A stretch of 64,000 nucleotides of DNA from Dehalogenimonas sp. THU2 (GTDB lineage Bacteria; Chloroflexota; Dehalococcoidia; Dehalococcoidales; Dehalococcoidaceae): positions 1 to 64,000 of the forward strand of contig NZ_JBDLLU010000005.1 of the NCBI RefSeq assembly GCF_039749495.1, in the 5' to 3' direction. A program made the translations under genes and the position numbers. The notes beneath the pieces were generated by a model, which saw only the letters and a list, made by a program, of their open reading frames with translations, had not been told where the DNA came from and ran no database searches. Each line of letters begins with the position of its first letter. The stretch's first letter is position 1. Of the stretch, positions 8,842 through 18,048 are shown piece after piece.

Positions 8842-9761
8842 TCGCGGATCTTCCTCCCGGTCAGCTTCAGGAATACGTCTTCCAGGGTTGCCTGCCGCAC
8901 GCGGAGGTCTTTGAGTTGGGAAGTGACGTTCTGCACTTCAGCGTATTTCAAAGTGGCCGACATGGTGGCGGGGATATCGTTGGAGTATATGACGATGTCA
9001 TTAAGATCAGTCGCCACGCTGATGGCGCCGGGGAAACTGAGCAACAGTTCGTCCGACGGCCGCGGATCGAGTTCGAATTGAACCGCCTTTTCCTTGAAAT
9101 TGGCGTTGATAAGGGCGCGGGGGGTATCCAGGGCGATGATCTTGCCGTGGTCGACGATAGCGATGCGGTCGCACAGGCGCTCCGCCTCTTCCATGTAGTG
9201 CGTGGTCAGGAAGATGGTTTTGCCTTTGGATTTCATGTCCTCGATAACTTGCCACATACCACGACGTACCTGGGGATCAAGGCCGGTGGTCGGTTCATCG
9301 AGAAAGGCGATCTCCGGGTCGTTGATGAGCGCCATAGCCACCGACAACCGCTGCAACTGGCCGCCGGAGAGATTCTTGACCAGCACGCGGCGGCTTTCGG
9401 TTAAAGAAAGCAGTTCCAGCAGATCGTTAATGGGAAAGGTACGCGTGTAGAAGCCGCTGAAAACCACGAGCAGTTCTTCGACGGTGAGCGACGGCATGAG
9501 AGCCGGCGTTTGCAACTGGGCGCCGATTCGTTGCTTGATGGCGTTGGAAGCCTTGGAAGCGTCCATGCCAAGGACGGTCACCTTCCCTGAATCCGGTTTA
9601 CGGAGCCCCTCGATGATTTCAACGGTTGTGGTCTTGCCGGCGCCGTTGGGACCCAGCATGCCGAAGACCTCACCCTGTTTGACGTTGAAACTGAGACCGT
9701 CCACGGCGCGGATGGGTCCGTAAACTTTCACTAGATTTTCGACTTGAATAACCAACATCAT
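8838..9761 (-). CDS. ABC transporter ATP-binding protein (ABC-2 exporter)
   Basis: The 307 residues carry Walker A GPNGAGKTTT near residue 40, the signature LSGGQLQRL, Walker B IAFLDEPTTGLDP and the switch LTTHYMEEAERLCD. The C-terminal extension after about residue 220 resembles the DrrA-like exporter ATPases. Works with the permease encoded immediately downstream (4-bp overlap). Upstream at 9800-9805 is a minus-strand TATAAT with a weak TTTGTT 17 bp further. Daunorubicin-type export is the family association, not a demonstrated role. Confidence 0.92.
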   Translation of the reverse strand: MMLVIQVENLVKVYGPIRAVDGLSFNVKQGEVFGMLGPNGAGKTTTVEIIEGLRKPDSGKVTVLGMDASKASNAIKQRIGAQLQTPALMPSLTVEELLVVFSGFYTRTFPINDLLELLSLTESRRVLVKNLSGGQLQRLSVAMALINDPEIAFLDEPTTGLDPQVRRGMWQVIEDMKSKGKTIFLTTHYMEEAERLCDRIAIVDHGKIIALDTPRALINANFKEKAVQFELDPRPSDELLLSFPGAISVATDLNDIVIYSNDIPATMSATLKYAEVQNVTSQLKDLRVRQATLEDVFLKLTGRKIRE

Positions 9762-9907
9762 ACTCCAAGATAAATAGGCTTGAATCGCCTCGATGATTAA
9801 TTATACATATTAGAGATAGTATAACAAAGAAATATTCTGCGAAAAAAATTGAGAGTCAAAAAAACCGATGACAATAACACAAATGAAAAGATATCTGGAA
9901 ATGAGAG

Positions 9908-10507
9908 TTAAAGCGCAATGATGATGGCAAGTATAAGCAGCAACCCGACTATAATCGTACCGGCGATGAATAAATAGATTGGGGGGATGTCAGTCAGGAA
10001 ACTGGATCGGTCGAAACCGGACCGGGCAGCTTTATATGTTGGTGTAGGCGTGGGTACTGGACGGGGGCGTTCCATGACCGGCATCGCTTCTTCCGGCAGG
10101 TCGGAATGGGCAGCCCATTGCTTATAGAGTTTCTTGAGCTTGGGATCGGTGATGATCTGCCGCTCTTCTCCCGGGGCACTCGATGCGATAGCCGCGGGTG
10201 CTTTTTTGGCAGCGGCGATTTCGGCGGGGGTCGGGGGCGTTTCCTCAGGCATTTCCATGCGGATCGATTCCTGCGGCCCGCTCAGCGGGACGCCGCAGGA
10301 TGGACAGTAATCGAACGGCGCCGAGAGCCCCTTGCCACACGACGGGCAAAAACTAGCCCGTGACCTGGGGTTGGCGGCCGGCGGCGTTTCCAATTTGTTG
10401 CCGCAATTGGGGCAGAATTTTGTCGGTACCGATGACGCGGCGGTGTCGATGCTGGTATGGCATCGGGCACAGGTGATTTTGGTGTCGCCCATATCTGAAG
10501 CGTTCAT
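9908..10507 (-). CDS. Double zinc-ribbon protein with C-terminal membrane anchor
   Basis: About 199 residues. Three Cys pairs or quartets are visible: CARCH and CPNCG in the first ribbon, CPSCG and CPSCG in the second. A Pro/Ala-rich linker follows, then one C-terminal helix (YLFIAGTIIVGLLLILAIIIAL). No enzymatic motif is seen, so a tail-anchored adaptor is the best description. ATG 10507 is 10 nt from a minus-strand TATAAT (10518-10523); ATG 10492 is an alternative start. Divergent from hpt. Confidence 0.65.
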   Translation of the reverse strand: MNASDMGDTKITCARCHTSIDTAASSVPTKFCPNCGNKLETPPAANPRSRASFCPSCGKGLSAPFDYCPSCGVPLSGPQESIRMEMPEETPPTPAEIAAAKKAPAAIASSAPGEERQIITDPKLKKLYKQWAAHSDLPEEAMPVMERPRPVPTPTPTYKAARSGFDRSSFLTDIPPIYLFIAGTIIVGLLLILAIIIAL

Positions 10508-10556
10508 TAACGCGGCTATTATAGCACGCCTTAATACCCGTGGGAACAATTATCGG

Positions 10557-10585
10557 TGGACAGATTTACGGTTGGTGATTATAAT
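10557..10585 (+). promoter_or_regulatory. hpt promoter, probably leaderless
   Basis: TGGACA (10557-10562), a 17-bp spacer and TATAAT (10580-10585), then 8 nt to the hpt GTG. There is no Shine-Dalgarno in the gap. One of the best promoters in the window. Confidence 0.75.
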
Positions 10586-10593
10586 TCAGGGCT

Positions 10594-11133
10594 GTGACCA
10601 GCCGCTACAGTCTGAAGCTTTTGTATCCCCGCGACGAGATCGCCGGAGAGGTGCGTCGTATGGCGGAGCGTATTTCGGTTGATTACGCCGGAAAGGATCT
10701 GTTGGTTATCGGTGTACTGAAAGGCGCGGCTATTTTCCTGTCTGACCTGGTGCGGGCCATAACAATCCCTGTTGAGTTTGATTTCATCGGACTGGCCAGC
10801 TACGGCGACAGAGTGACGAGTTGCGGCGAAGTGAAAATAACCGCATATCCTACCTCGGCGATGGAAGGCAGACATCTGCTGGTGGTTGAAGACATCGTCG
10901 ATACCGGACTATGCGTCGATTCCCTGCTGAAATTCCTGAAGGAACGGAATCCCGCTTCATTGAAACTATGCGCTTTGCTGGATAAACCGGTCAGGCGGCA
11001 GGTGCCAGTGAATATCGATTATTCAGCTTTTACGATTCCGGATAAATTTGTGGTGGGATACGGACTGGATTACGCTCAACGATATCGCAACCTGCCGGGG
11101 ATCCATACACTGGAGGAGGCTGCCGATGACTGA
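10594..11133 (+). CDS. hpt: Hypoxanthine phosphoribosyltransferase
   Basis: Salvages hypoxanthine/guanine with PRPP to IMP/GMP. The 179 residues show the PRPP loop LLVVEDIVDTGLC near residue 100, the N-terminal GVLKGAAIFLSDL, and the C-terminal DKFVVGYGLDYAQRYRNLP typical of HPRT. The GTG start lies 8 nt from the -10 box. The end overlaps the adenine deaminase start by 8 bp; together with the next two genes it forms a purine salvage operon in which deaminated adenine feeds HPRT. Confidence 0.95.
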   Translation: MTSRYSLKLLYPRDEIAGEVRRMAERISVDYAGKDLLVIGVLKGAAIFLSDLVRAITIPVEFDFIGLASYGDRVTSCGEVKITAYPTSAMEGRHLLVVEDIVDTGLCVDSLLKFLKERNPASLKLCALLDKPVRRQVPVNIDYSAFTIPDKFVVGYGLDYAQRYRNLPGIHTLEEAADD

Positions 11134-12811
11134 TGAGTTGCGACGGCGCATCCGGGTGGCCAGGGGTGAAGAACCGGCTGATCTCCTGTTCCGGAACGCC
11201 CGCGTGGTCAACGTTTTCAACGGTGAGATCGAGGACGCTTCGGTAGCCGTATGCGACGGAGTTATAGCCGGCGTAGGCGACTATGAAAAAGCCCAGGAAA
11301 TCATCGACCTGCGCGGCGCCTATATCATTCCGGGGTTCATCGACGGGCATACCCATATCGAGAGTTCCATGCTGGATATCCGGCAGTACGCCCGCGCCGT
11401 AGTGGCCCGGGGTACCACCGGTCTGGTGACCGACCTGCATGAATTGACGAACGTCGTCGGTATCGACGGTATCAAGTACATACTCAACGCCGCCAAAACC
11501 TTGCCGCTGGATCTGCACGTCATGGCGCCGTCCTGTGTACCGGCAACGCACCTGGAAACCTCCGGCGCGACTCTGACGGCTGAGGACGTCGCCAGGGTGC
11601 TGCGGATGCCGGGAGTTATCGGCCTGGGAGAGATGATGAACTTTCCCGGCGTGCTTTTCGGAGATACCGGGGTGCTGGATAAGATAGAGGCGACGGGCGG
11701 CGGCATCGTCGACGGCCACGCGCCGGGACTTGGCGGTAAAGATCTGAATGCCTATGCAGGCGCCGGAATAAGCTCCGACCATGAATCGACCCGGATCGAA
11801 GAAGCCAGGGAGAAGCTGGCCCGCGGACTCCATATCATGATCCGTGAAGGTTCCACCGAGAAGAACCTGGCTGATCTGCTGCCCCTGGTCACGCCGCAAA
11901 CCAGCCGCCGATGCATGTTTGTGGTCGATGACCGCAGTTGCGCCGACCTAAAGCGCGACGGCGATATGGACGCCATAGTGAGAAAAGCCGTCAAACTTGG
12001 ACTGGAACCGGTTACAGCGATCCAATTAGCGACCATCAACCTTGCCGAGTATTTCGGGATGAGGTGGGTAGGGGCCGTTGCTCCCGGATACCGGGCAAAT
12101 CTGCTGGTGGGCGATGACCTTGAACAAATTAACATAAGACAAGTTTATTGTGGGGGAAAACTGGCCGCCGAGAACGGTGAGGCACTGTTTGCAACCAGGG
12201 GCAAGGCGCCGGCAAAACTGTGCCGGACTATGAACGTCAAACCGTTCGGTGTTGCTGACCTGGCGATGGACTTGGTCGAATTGATGCCGGTGATCGAGGT
12301 GATCCCCGGTCAGATCGTCACCCGCTACCTCAAAGAAACACTCGATGTGGTGCCCGATCTTGAACGCGAGATGCTTAAAATCGTGGTTGTCGAAAGACAC
12401 AAAGCTACGGGGAATATCGGCAAGGGTCTGGTCAAGGGTTTCGGCATGACGAGGGGAGCGCTGGCGTCCTCCGTCGCTCACGATTCCCACAATATCGTGG
12501 CCGTCGGCGCATCCGACGAAGATATATATGCCGCCGTCAACGAGGTGATCCGCATGGGCGGCGGCCTGGCGGTGGTCGCCGGGGGAGAGGTTTCAGCCCG
12601 CCTGCCGTTGCCTATCGCCGGGTTGATGTCCGACCAACCGCTGGACAAAGTTGTGGCTGCCCTCGAACGGGTGGAGTCCGCCGCCCGGGATATCGGGGTG
12701 AAACTGCCCGCCCCCTTCGCCGCATTATCATTCCTGGCTTTACCGGTGATTCCGGAACTTAAACTGACCGACCTGGGAATGGTCGATGTCGGCGCCTTCA
12801 AACTTATCTGA
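11126..12811 (+). CDS. ade: Adenine deaminase
   Basis: Metal-dependent amidohydrolase converting adenine to hypoxanthine. The 561 residues include GFIDGHTHIESS (metal ligands), the DLHELTNVVG segment, GEMMNFPGVL, DGHAPGL and SSDHEST, then VAHDSHNIVAVG in the C-terminal domain, all typical of AdeC rather than of eukaryotic-type deaminases. ATG 11126 has GGAGG upstream and overlaps the hpt end; longer upstream reading is antisense-like and lies within hpt. Confidence 0.95.
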   Translation: MTDELRRRIRVARGEEPADLLFRNARVVNVFNGEIEDASVAVCDGVIAGVGDYEKAQEIIDLRGAYIIPGFIDGHTHIESSMLDIRQYARAVVARGTTGLVTDLHELTNVVGIDGIKYILNAAKTLPLDLHVMAPSCVPATHLETSGATLTAEDVARVLRMPGVIGLGEMMNFPGVLFGDTGVLDKIEATGGGIVDGHAPGLGGKDLNAYAGAGISSDHESTRIEEAREKLARGLHIMIREGSTEKNLADLLPLVTPQTSRRCMFVVDDRSCADLKRDGDMDAIVRKAVKLGLEPVTAIQLATINLAEYFGMRWVGAVAPGYRANLLVGDDLEQINIRQVYCGGKLAAENGEALFATRGKAPAKLCRTMNVKPFGVADLAMDLVELMPVIEVIPGQIVTRYLKETLDVVPDLEREMLKIVVVERHKATGNIGKGLVKGFGMTRGALASSVAHDSHNIVAVGASDEDIYAAVNEVIRMGGGLAVVAGGEVSARLPLPIAGLMSDQPLDKVVAALERVESAARDIGVKLPAPFAALSFLALPVIPELKLTDLGMVDVGAFKLI

Positions 12812-12829
12812 AAGCAGGGCTCTTAATTC

Positions 12830-13537
12830 ATGGTCTACCGTCAACCCGCTCCCGATCCGCTGTTTGAAAACCGCTTTGACGCCGGTAAGCAACTGGCCGA
12901 CAAGCTGATGGCTTACAAGAACGAGCCAACTATCGTGTTAGCCATTCCCAACGGCGGGCTGCCGGTGGGGTTGCAGGTAGCCCTGGCTATCGGCGCGGAA
13001 CTGGATGTGGTCATTGCCCGGAAGATTCCCATTCCGTTGAGACCTGAGGGCGGTTTCGGCGCGGTGGCTGATGACGGCACCATGATCCTGAACAATGAAA
13101 TCGTTAAATCGCTGGGATTGACCCAGTCACAGATAAACTACCAGGTGGCCAAGGTCAGGAACGACATCCAACAGCGCAGCCTGATCTACCGCGGCAGCCG
13201 GCCGTTGTCCATGGTGGCCGGAAAAACCGCCATCATTATCGATGACGGCCTCGCATCGGGCTACACAATGATGGCGGCGGTGGAATCCGTCAGGCGCCGC
13301 CGTCCGGCGCGCATCATCGTTGCGGTGCCGGTGGCATCCGAAATGTCGGTGCGCAAAGTGGAAAAGGTGGCGGACCGGGTGGTCACGGTGCACACGGCGC
13401 TCGTTCCCAAGTTCTACGTTTCGTATTTCTACCGCTACTGGAACGAGTTGTCTGATGACGACGGGCTGAAGTGTATTAAAGAATGGGAGATTCGGCGCTT
13501 CAAGCCCAATCTAAAGACGATCAACCAGCCCCTGTAA
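12830..13537 (+). CDS. Phosphoribosyltransferase-fold protein
   Basis: The 235 residues have a type I PRTase fold: AIPNGGLPVGLQVA at about 43-56, then the PRPP loop AIIIDDGLASGYTM at about 135-148. The family is usually annotated only as phosphoribosyltransferase. Eighteen bp downstream of ade and co-directional with hpt-ade, so purine or nucleotide metabolism is a reasonable guess, but the substrate is unknown. Convergent with the pseudouridine synthase gene, 23 bp away. Confidence 0.8.
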   Translation: MVYRQPAPDPLFENRFDAGKQLADKLMAYKNEPTIVLAIPNGGLPVGLQVALAIGAELDVVIARKIPIPLRPEGGFGAVADDGTMILNNEIVKSLGLTQSQINYQVAKVRNDIQQRSLIYRGSRPLSMVAGKTAIIIDDGLASGYTMMAAVESVRRRRPARIIVAVPVASEMSVRKVEKVADRVVTVHTALVPKFYVSYFYRYWNELSDDDGLKCIKEWEIRRFKPNLKTINQPL

Positions 13538-13560
13538 GTAACTTTGCCCGAACGATGCCG

Positions 13561-14307
13561 TTAACGCTGAAGGGAGCGGATCTCGGAAGGGCTGAGGCGC
13601 CGGTAGTCCCCTTCCCTGAGCGTTCCCAAATCAAGCGGCCCTATGCGGATACGCTTCAGCGCCCTCACCTGATGTCCCACCGCGGCAAAGAGCCTTCTGA
13701 CGATACGCTTACGCCCCTCATGGATGATGATGCGGTAGTTGTAAGGCTTTTTGAGAACCGGATTGACCTTGGCCGCAGCGCTCATGCCGTCATCGAGTTC
13801 TATGCCTTTTTCAAGCTGCTCCACCTGGGAGGTTGAAAGGCCGCCGTCGATAGCCACCAGGTACTCCTTCTCCACCTCGAAGCGGGGGTGCGTCAACCGG
13901 TTGGCCAGATCGCCATCGTTGGTCAGCAGCACCAGTCCGGTGGTATCCTCATCGAGTCGTCCGACTGGAAACAGCTTGTAGCGGCCGTAGTCGGCGGGAA
14001 TAAGATCGAGGACGGTGCGCCGGCCGTGGGTGTCCTCGGTGGTGGAGATTACTCCGGCGGGTTTGTAGAGCAGCAGATATACTTTATGCTGCCGGGCGAT
14101 CTCTATGACCTTGTCGTCGAACACGATGACATCGGCAGGGGCCAGCGGCAGGGCAAAACTCTCGGCGACAACATCATTCACCTTGACACGTCCGGTCTTG
14201 ATGGCAGCTGCCAGGTCGCGCCGGGAACCGAGGCCGGCGTCACGCAGTGTTTTTAAGAGAGTCCGGACGACCGGAGTGGGTGCCGAGTGTTTTTTAACGG
14301 GTGCCAT
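13561..14307 (-). CDS. RNA pseudouridine synthase, RluB/RsuA type
   Basis: The 248 residues contain an N-terminal S4 RNA-binding domain (DAGLGSRRDLAAAIKTGRVKVN) and the RsuA/RluB catalytic core. The catalytic Asp is in GRLDEDTTGLVLLTNDGDLA; the C-terminal IIHEGRKRIVRRLFAAVGHQV is standard. The target is probably 23S or 16S rRNA, but the specific position cannot be told from sequence. It starts 2 bp after the SbcD-like gene ends. Confidence 0.9.
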   Translation of the reverse strand: MAPVKKHSAPTPVVRTLLKTLRDAGLGSRRDLAAAIKTGRVKVNDVVAESFALPLAPADVIVFDDKVIEIARQHKVYLLLYKPAGVISTTEDTHGRRTVLDLIPADYGRYKLFPVGRLDEDTTGLVLLTNDGDLANRLTHPRFEVEKEYLVAIDGGLSTSQVEQLEKGIELDDGMSAAAKVNPVLKKPYNYRIIIHEGRKRIVRRLFAAVGHQVRALKRIRIGPLDLGTLREGDYRRLSPSEIRSLQR

Positions 14308-14309
14308 GT

Positions 14310-15698
14310 TTAACCTTCCGTCTCGGCCAGCAGGCTTTCGGCATAGGCCAGAAGCTCGCTGCGGCGAGACTGTGAAACATTTTTAATATCAAGGTATTTT
14401 TCAAGGGCTTGCCGCGGTGAAAGCCCTTCACCGCCGGTTTCTCCCAAGCGGCTGCGGTTGTGACGTTCGACGTCACGTATTATCGAGAAGTAGTGGGCTT
14501 CCTTGAGGGCGTTTTTGATCTCGGCGTCGCGAAGAAGGGGGGCAACGGACTCCGGCATCTTCAGCTTCAATTGAACTATTGCTCCGGCAATATCGTCGCG
14601 GCGGTCGGCAAGGAGTTTCAGCACCTCCGAAGTCGGGTCCGTTTCACCGTGGTGTAGGGGCGAGACCGGGTCTCGCCCGCCCGGTTCGTCAAGCGTCGCT
14701 TCCAGGGTAAGAAAGCGGCGGCCTTCGAGCTTATGAAAATGGTATTTGACGTTCTTTTGCCCGCCGCTAGTCCGTCGTTGCGAGGAGGGAATCGACGAAG
14801 CAATCTCCTGTTGGTCCCCCGTAGGGGCACGCTGCTGCGTGCCCTTTTCTCCCGCATTAGACGGAGAGTCCGGTGGGCGAGGCAGGACGTCGATCTCGAT
14901 GATATAAAAACCCTTGTCATCCTTCTCTTCGCCGAAGTCCAGGCGCTCCAGGCTGCCGGAGTAAATCACCGGCGGCGTTTCGTTGAGCACCTGGCGCTTG
15001 TGCAGGTGTCCCAGCGCCACGTAATCGAATACCGGTTGGGCGATATTGCCCAGCATAACTGACGGTTCAGTTCCCAGAATCAACTTGCGCTCCGAACCGA
15101 TTTTGGCGCCGTCCACCCAGATATGAGCGGCCATGACGGCGGGCTGCGACGGATCGATATCGGCGGCCATCTGGGTTATCTTGGAAGACATGACCGCCTC
15201 AATCCTGGTCTTGATCTCCTCCGAAGAGACGCTTTGCCCTTCATTCTGAAACTTGCCCTCCATGCCGCCCTTGCGGGGCCATGGCAGCCCCGCCACCTGG
15301 AGCGGGCCGGATGCAGTCTCGATGTTGTACACCTTCGGCTGGCTGGCCACGGTTACCTTAGGTATCCTGAGTGTATCATATATCTCAGTGGAGGTGGCGC
15401 GGGTAGAGGCATTGGGCAGGTCGTGATTACCGATCAGGAGAAAAACTGGAATATCGTGGTCAGCCAGCTTCCTGATGCGGCGGGCAAACTCCCGCTGCTG
15501 CGTCTGCGACGGGTCCCGGCTTTTAAAGGCGTCACCGCAAAATAAAACCAGGTCCACTTTTTCCGCGACGGCGTAATCCACCAGCTTATCGAAGGCGGCC
15601 AGGAAATCCAGGAATCGCGTATTCAGTCCGCTGGCCGCATCGGGGTGGCCATACGTTTCAACGCCCAGGTGCAGGTCGGCGAAGTGGATGATTTTCAT
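14310..15698 (-). CDS. SbcD/Mre11-like metallophosphoesterase (DNA repair exonuclease)
   Basis: The 462 residues begin with Mre11/SbcD phosphoesterase motifs: FADLHLGVE, LVLFCGDAFKSRDPS, LIGNHDLPNAS and VALGHLHKRQV. An N-terminal nuclease domain (1-260) is followed by a poorly conserved capping region. Two stretches (about residues 285-308 and 341-347) are encoded by palindromic repeat DNA (14774-14844 and 14658-14678) and look like in-frame insertions. No sbcC/rad50 partner lies beside it. Co-transcribed with the pseudouridine synthase. Confidence 0.85.
   Translation of the reverse strand: MKIIHFADLHLGVETYGHPDAASGLNTRFLDFLAAFDKLVDYAVAEKVDLVLFCGDAFKSRDPSQTQQREFARRIRKLADHDIPVFLLIGNHDLPNASTRATSTEIYDTLRIPKVTVASQPKVYNIETASGPLQVAGLPWPRKGGMEGKFQNEGQSVSSEEIKTRIEAVMSSKITQMAADIDPSQPAVMAAHIWVDGAKIGSERKLILGTEPSVMLGNIAQPVFDYVALGHLHKRQVLNETPPVIYSGSLERLDFGEEKDDKGFYIIEIDVLPRPPDSPSNAGEKGTQQRAPTGDQQEIASSIPSSQRRTSGGQKNVKYHFHKLEGRRFLTLEATLDEPGGRDPVSPLHHGETDPTSEVLKLLADRRDDIAGAIVQLKLKMPESVAPLLRDAEIKNALKEAHYFSIIRDVERHNRSRLGETGGEGLSPRQALEKYLDIKNVSQSRRSELLAYAESLLAETEG
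14658..14678. repeat. Palindromic repeat inside the SbcD-like gene
   Basis: Perfect inverted repeat GGGCGAGACC-G-GGTCTCGCCC preceded by TAG, resembling short dispersed palindromes normally found between genes. Here it is translated in frame. Confidence 0.65.
14774..14844. repeat. Composite repeat inside the SbcD-like gene
   Basis: A segment reading GTCGTTGCGAGGAGGGAATC then GACGAAGCAATCTCC (14774-14808) resembles a repeat common between genes of many bacteria. It is followed by the palindrome GGGCACG-CTGCTG-CGTGCCC (14825-14844). Both are read through in frame. The encoded low-complexity peptide (Gln, Ser, Thr rich) has no match to the nuclease fold. Confidence 0.65.
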
Positions 15699-15737
15699 GG
15701 CTTTGTCATCCTACGCGAAAGCGGAGGATCCACGGAA

Positions 15738-15911
15738 TTAAATTTCGGTGTATTTGTCATGGTGAACTGTTTTTAGGTGTTCGCCCTTTTTGAAGCACAT
15801 ATATGAGCAATAATACTTCGCGTTAGGGAAAAACTTATACTTCGGACTGGCCGAATCAAATGGCTTCCCACAATAACGGCAGGTTTTTACATTTGTATCT
15901 TCGGTCTTCAT
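15738..15911 (-). CDS. 57-residue zinc-finger-like small protein
   Basis: Small minus-strand frame from ATG 15911 to TAA. It has two Cys pairs: CRYCGK at residues 11-16 and YYCSYMC at 33-39 (C-x2-C, then C-x3-C), with aromatic and Lys-rich spacing. This suggests a treble-clef or TRASH-like zinc site. The Shine-Dalgarno (AGGT) is weak. It fills the gap between glyS and the SbcD-like gene, both on the same strand, and codon use looks coding. The function is unknown. Confidence 0.6.
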   Translation of the reverse strand: MKTEDTNVKTCRYCGKPFDSASPKYKFFPNAKYYCSYMCFKKGEHLKTVHHDKYTEI

Positions 15912-15938
15912 TGTGATGACCTAGATCAACTGTCGGAT

Positions 15939-17261
15939 TTACTTCATCTCCCCCTTCAACCTCGGGAACAAATAAGCCTTGATCTCCTCGATCGGAATTC
16001 TCACCTGGGTCATGGTGTCGCGCTCTCGCACAGTAACCATCTTATCATTCAAAGAGTCGAAGTCCACGGTGATGCAATACGGCGTGCCTATCTCGTCCTG
16101 GCGGCGGTAGCGGCGGCCGATGCTCTGGGATTCGTCGTAGGTTACCATCCAGGCCTTGCGCAGGGAAGCGTAGATCTCCTTGGACAGGTTGGCCAGCGGC
16201 TCTTTCTTGGAAAGGGGCAGGATCGCGGCCTTGTAAGGCGCCAGGCGCGGATGGAGCTTCAATACGGTGCGGATTTCGTCCTTGTCCGGCTCTTCCGTGT
16301 AGGCGTCCAGCATGAAGGCCAGGACGGAGCGGTCAACGCCGGCTGAAGGCTCGATGACGTAGGGGGTGAAATGCTCGCCGGTCGCCTCGTCGAAATATTC
16401 GAGGTTTTTGCCGCTGTGCTGGGAATGCTGCTTGAGGTCGAAATCGCAGCGGTTGGCGATGCCTTCGAGCTCGCTCCAGCCCATGGGGAAGAGGTACTGA
16501 ACATCGGAGCAAGCCTTAGCGTAGTGAGCCAGTTCGTCCTTGCAGTGTGCGCGCATCTGGAGATTTTCCGGCTTCATGCCCAGGGAGGTGTACCACTCCA
16601 GACGCGTTTTCAGCCAGTGGGCGTGCCATTCCTCATCGGTGCCGGGTTTGACGAAATACTCGAGCTCCATCTGCTCGAACTCGCGTGAGCGGAAGATGAA
16701 GTTGCCGGTGGTGATCTCATTGCGGAAACTCTTGCCCATCTGCGCGATGCCGAAAGGCAGCTTCTTGCGGGTGGTGTTCAGGACGTTTTCAAAATTGGTG
16801 AAGATACCCTGGGCGGTTTCCGGACGAAGATAAACGACAGCGGCGGTGTCTTCCACCGGGCCCATAAAGGTCTTGAACATCAGGTTGAACTGGCGCGGCT
16901 CAGTCAGTTCTCCGCCGCAGGAGGGACAGACTATGCCTTCGAAATCACCGGGGCGCCAGCGCATCTTGCACTTCAGGCAGTCGGCCATGGGGTCTGAGAA
17001 ACCGGTGATATGGCCGGACGCTTCCCACACCTTCGGGTTCATCAGGATAGACGAATCCACGCCGACGACATCATCCCGTTCCTGGACCATGGATTGCCAC
17101 CAGGCTTGTTTGATGTTGTTCTTTAAGAGGACGCCCAGCGGGCCGTAATCCCAGCAGCCGCCCGGGGCGCTGTAGATCTCGGAAGACTGGAAGATAAAGC
17201 CGCGACGGCGGCTGAGAGAGACGATCTTATCCATTTCGACGGGGTTGGTTTGGTCGGCCAA
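15939..17261 (-). CDS. glyS: Glycyl-tRNA synthetase (homodimeric type)
   Basis: Class II synthetase of the single-chain alpha2 type, 440 residues. Motifs seen: [14 protein letters not shown] at the N-terminus, GCWDYGPLG, motif 2 region [21 protein letters not shown], and motif 3 [15 protein letters not shown] zinc-binding insertion has CLKCKMRW and CPSCGG. The C-terminal anticodon-binding domain begins near residue 340. TTG 17261 is preceded by AAAGGAG. There is no T-box-like leader. Confidence 0.95.
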   Translation of the reverse strand: MADQTNPVEMDKIVSLSRRRGFIFQSSEIYSAPGGCWDYGPLGVLLKNNIKQAWWQSMVQERDDVVGVDSSILMNPKVWEASGHITGFSDPMADCLKCKMRWRPGDFEGIVCPSCGGELTEPRQFNLMFKTFMGPVEDTAAVVYLRPETAQGIFTNFENVLNTTRKKLPFGIAQMGKSFRNEITTGNFIFRSREFEQMELEYFVKPGTDEEWHAHWLKTRLEWYTSLGMKPENLQMRAHCKDELAHYAKACSDVQYLFPMGWSELEGIANRCDFDLKQHSQHSGKNLEYFDEATGEHFTPYVIEPSAGVDRSVLAFMLDAYTEEPDKDEIRTVLKLHPRLAPYKAAILPLSKKEPLANLSKEIYASLRKAWMVTYDESQSIGRRYRRQDEIGTPYCITVDFDSLNDKMVTVRERDTMTQVRIPIEEIKAYLFPRLKGEMK

Positions 17262-17349
17262 GGTGATTACTCCTTTAATTTTCTAGGTCATTCTTGAGCG
17301 CAGCGAAGAATCTCGATACTGCTTTCAAGGATATGCCTCGATCAATGGA

Positions 17350-17889
17350 TTATTCTTTCTTCTTCTCCTCGATTCGAGTGAAACCCTTGTAAGCCTGAAT
17401 GACGATCGGCAGCCCGAATATGATGATCAGTATACCGCCGATAACCAGCGTTATCAGGGAAAAAAGCCACAGCGGCATGAGATGGCTCGACTCCAGGGCG
17501 TAGACGATGCTGTCAATCAACACGTACGCCATGATCAACTGGATCAAGGCCGGCATATTGCCCATCAGGGTCAACAGGCGGGCGGGATTGAACCAGAAAC
17601 TATCTTTATTGTCACGAAAGAGCTGGACACGGCTGATGGAGAGGGTGGCGAAGCAGGCAACGGTTGTCAGCACCGCCTGTATGCCTAGCAGCATCATCAC
17701 CAGCGATGATTTGGCGGTCAGGCTGCCTGACGGGACACCGCTGAGATCGAAGCGATAATACAGCTCATCCGGTAACCGGCCGTAGAACACGGCGGCGACG
17801 GTGGCGGTGAGCAGCAGGACGGCCAGCGGCAGAGCGATGAAACTGAGACGGAATTTCAGGGGATCGGGGTTGGCGGTTTGTTGTGACAC
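17350..17889 (-). CDS. DUF1648-type membrane protein
   Basis: 179 residues with four predicted helices. The first is followed by the DUF1648-like segment LPDELYYRFDLSGVPSG, which is typical of that family and of SdpI-like proteins. The start is GTG 17889, with GAGG six bases upstream; the frame stays open for another 550 nt but that part is antisense to the hydrolase gene. The function is unknown. Confidence 0.7.
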   Translation of the reverse strand: MSQQTANPDPLKFRLSFIALPLAVLLLTATVAAVFYGRLPDELYYRFDLSGVPSGSLTAKSSLVMMLLGIQAVLTTVACFATLSISRVQLFRDNKDSFWFNPARLLTLMGNMPALIQLIMAYVLIDSIVYALESSHLMPLWLFSLITLVIGGILIIIFGLPIVIQAYKGFTRIEEKKKE

Positions 17890-18048
17890 TTGATACCTCG
17901 ACGGATATTTTACCTGAATCTGGCGGCGGTTGAAAGCGGCGGGGGATCCGACGATGACACAGGCGGCCGATTTCCCTAGAATAAGAGATGGAGACTGGCT
18001 GATGGGGTCAGCCCGGTCGTAAAAGAGCAGCAGAAAGGACATATCTAA

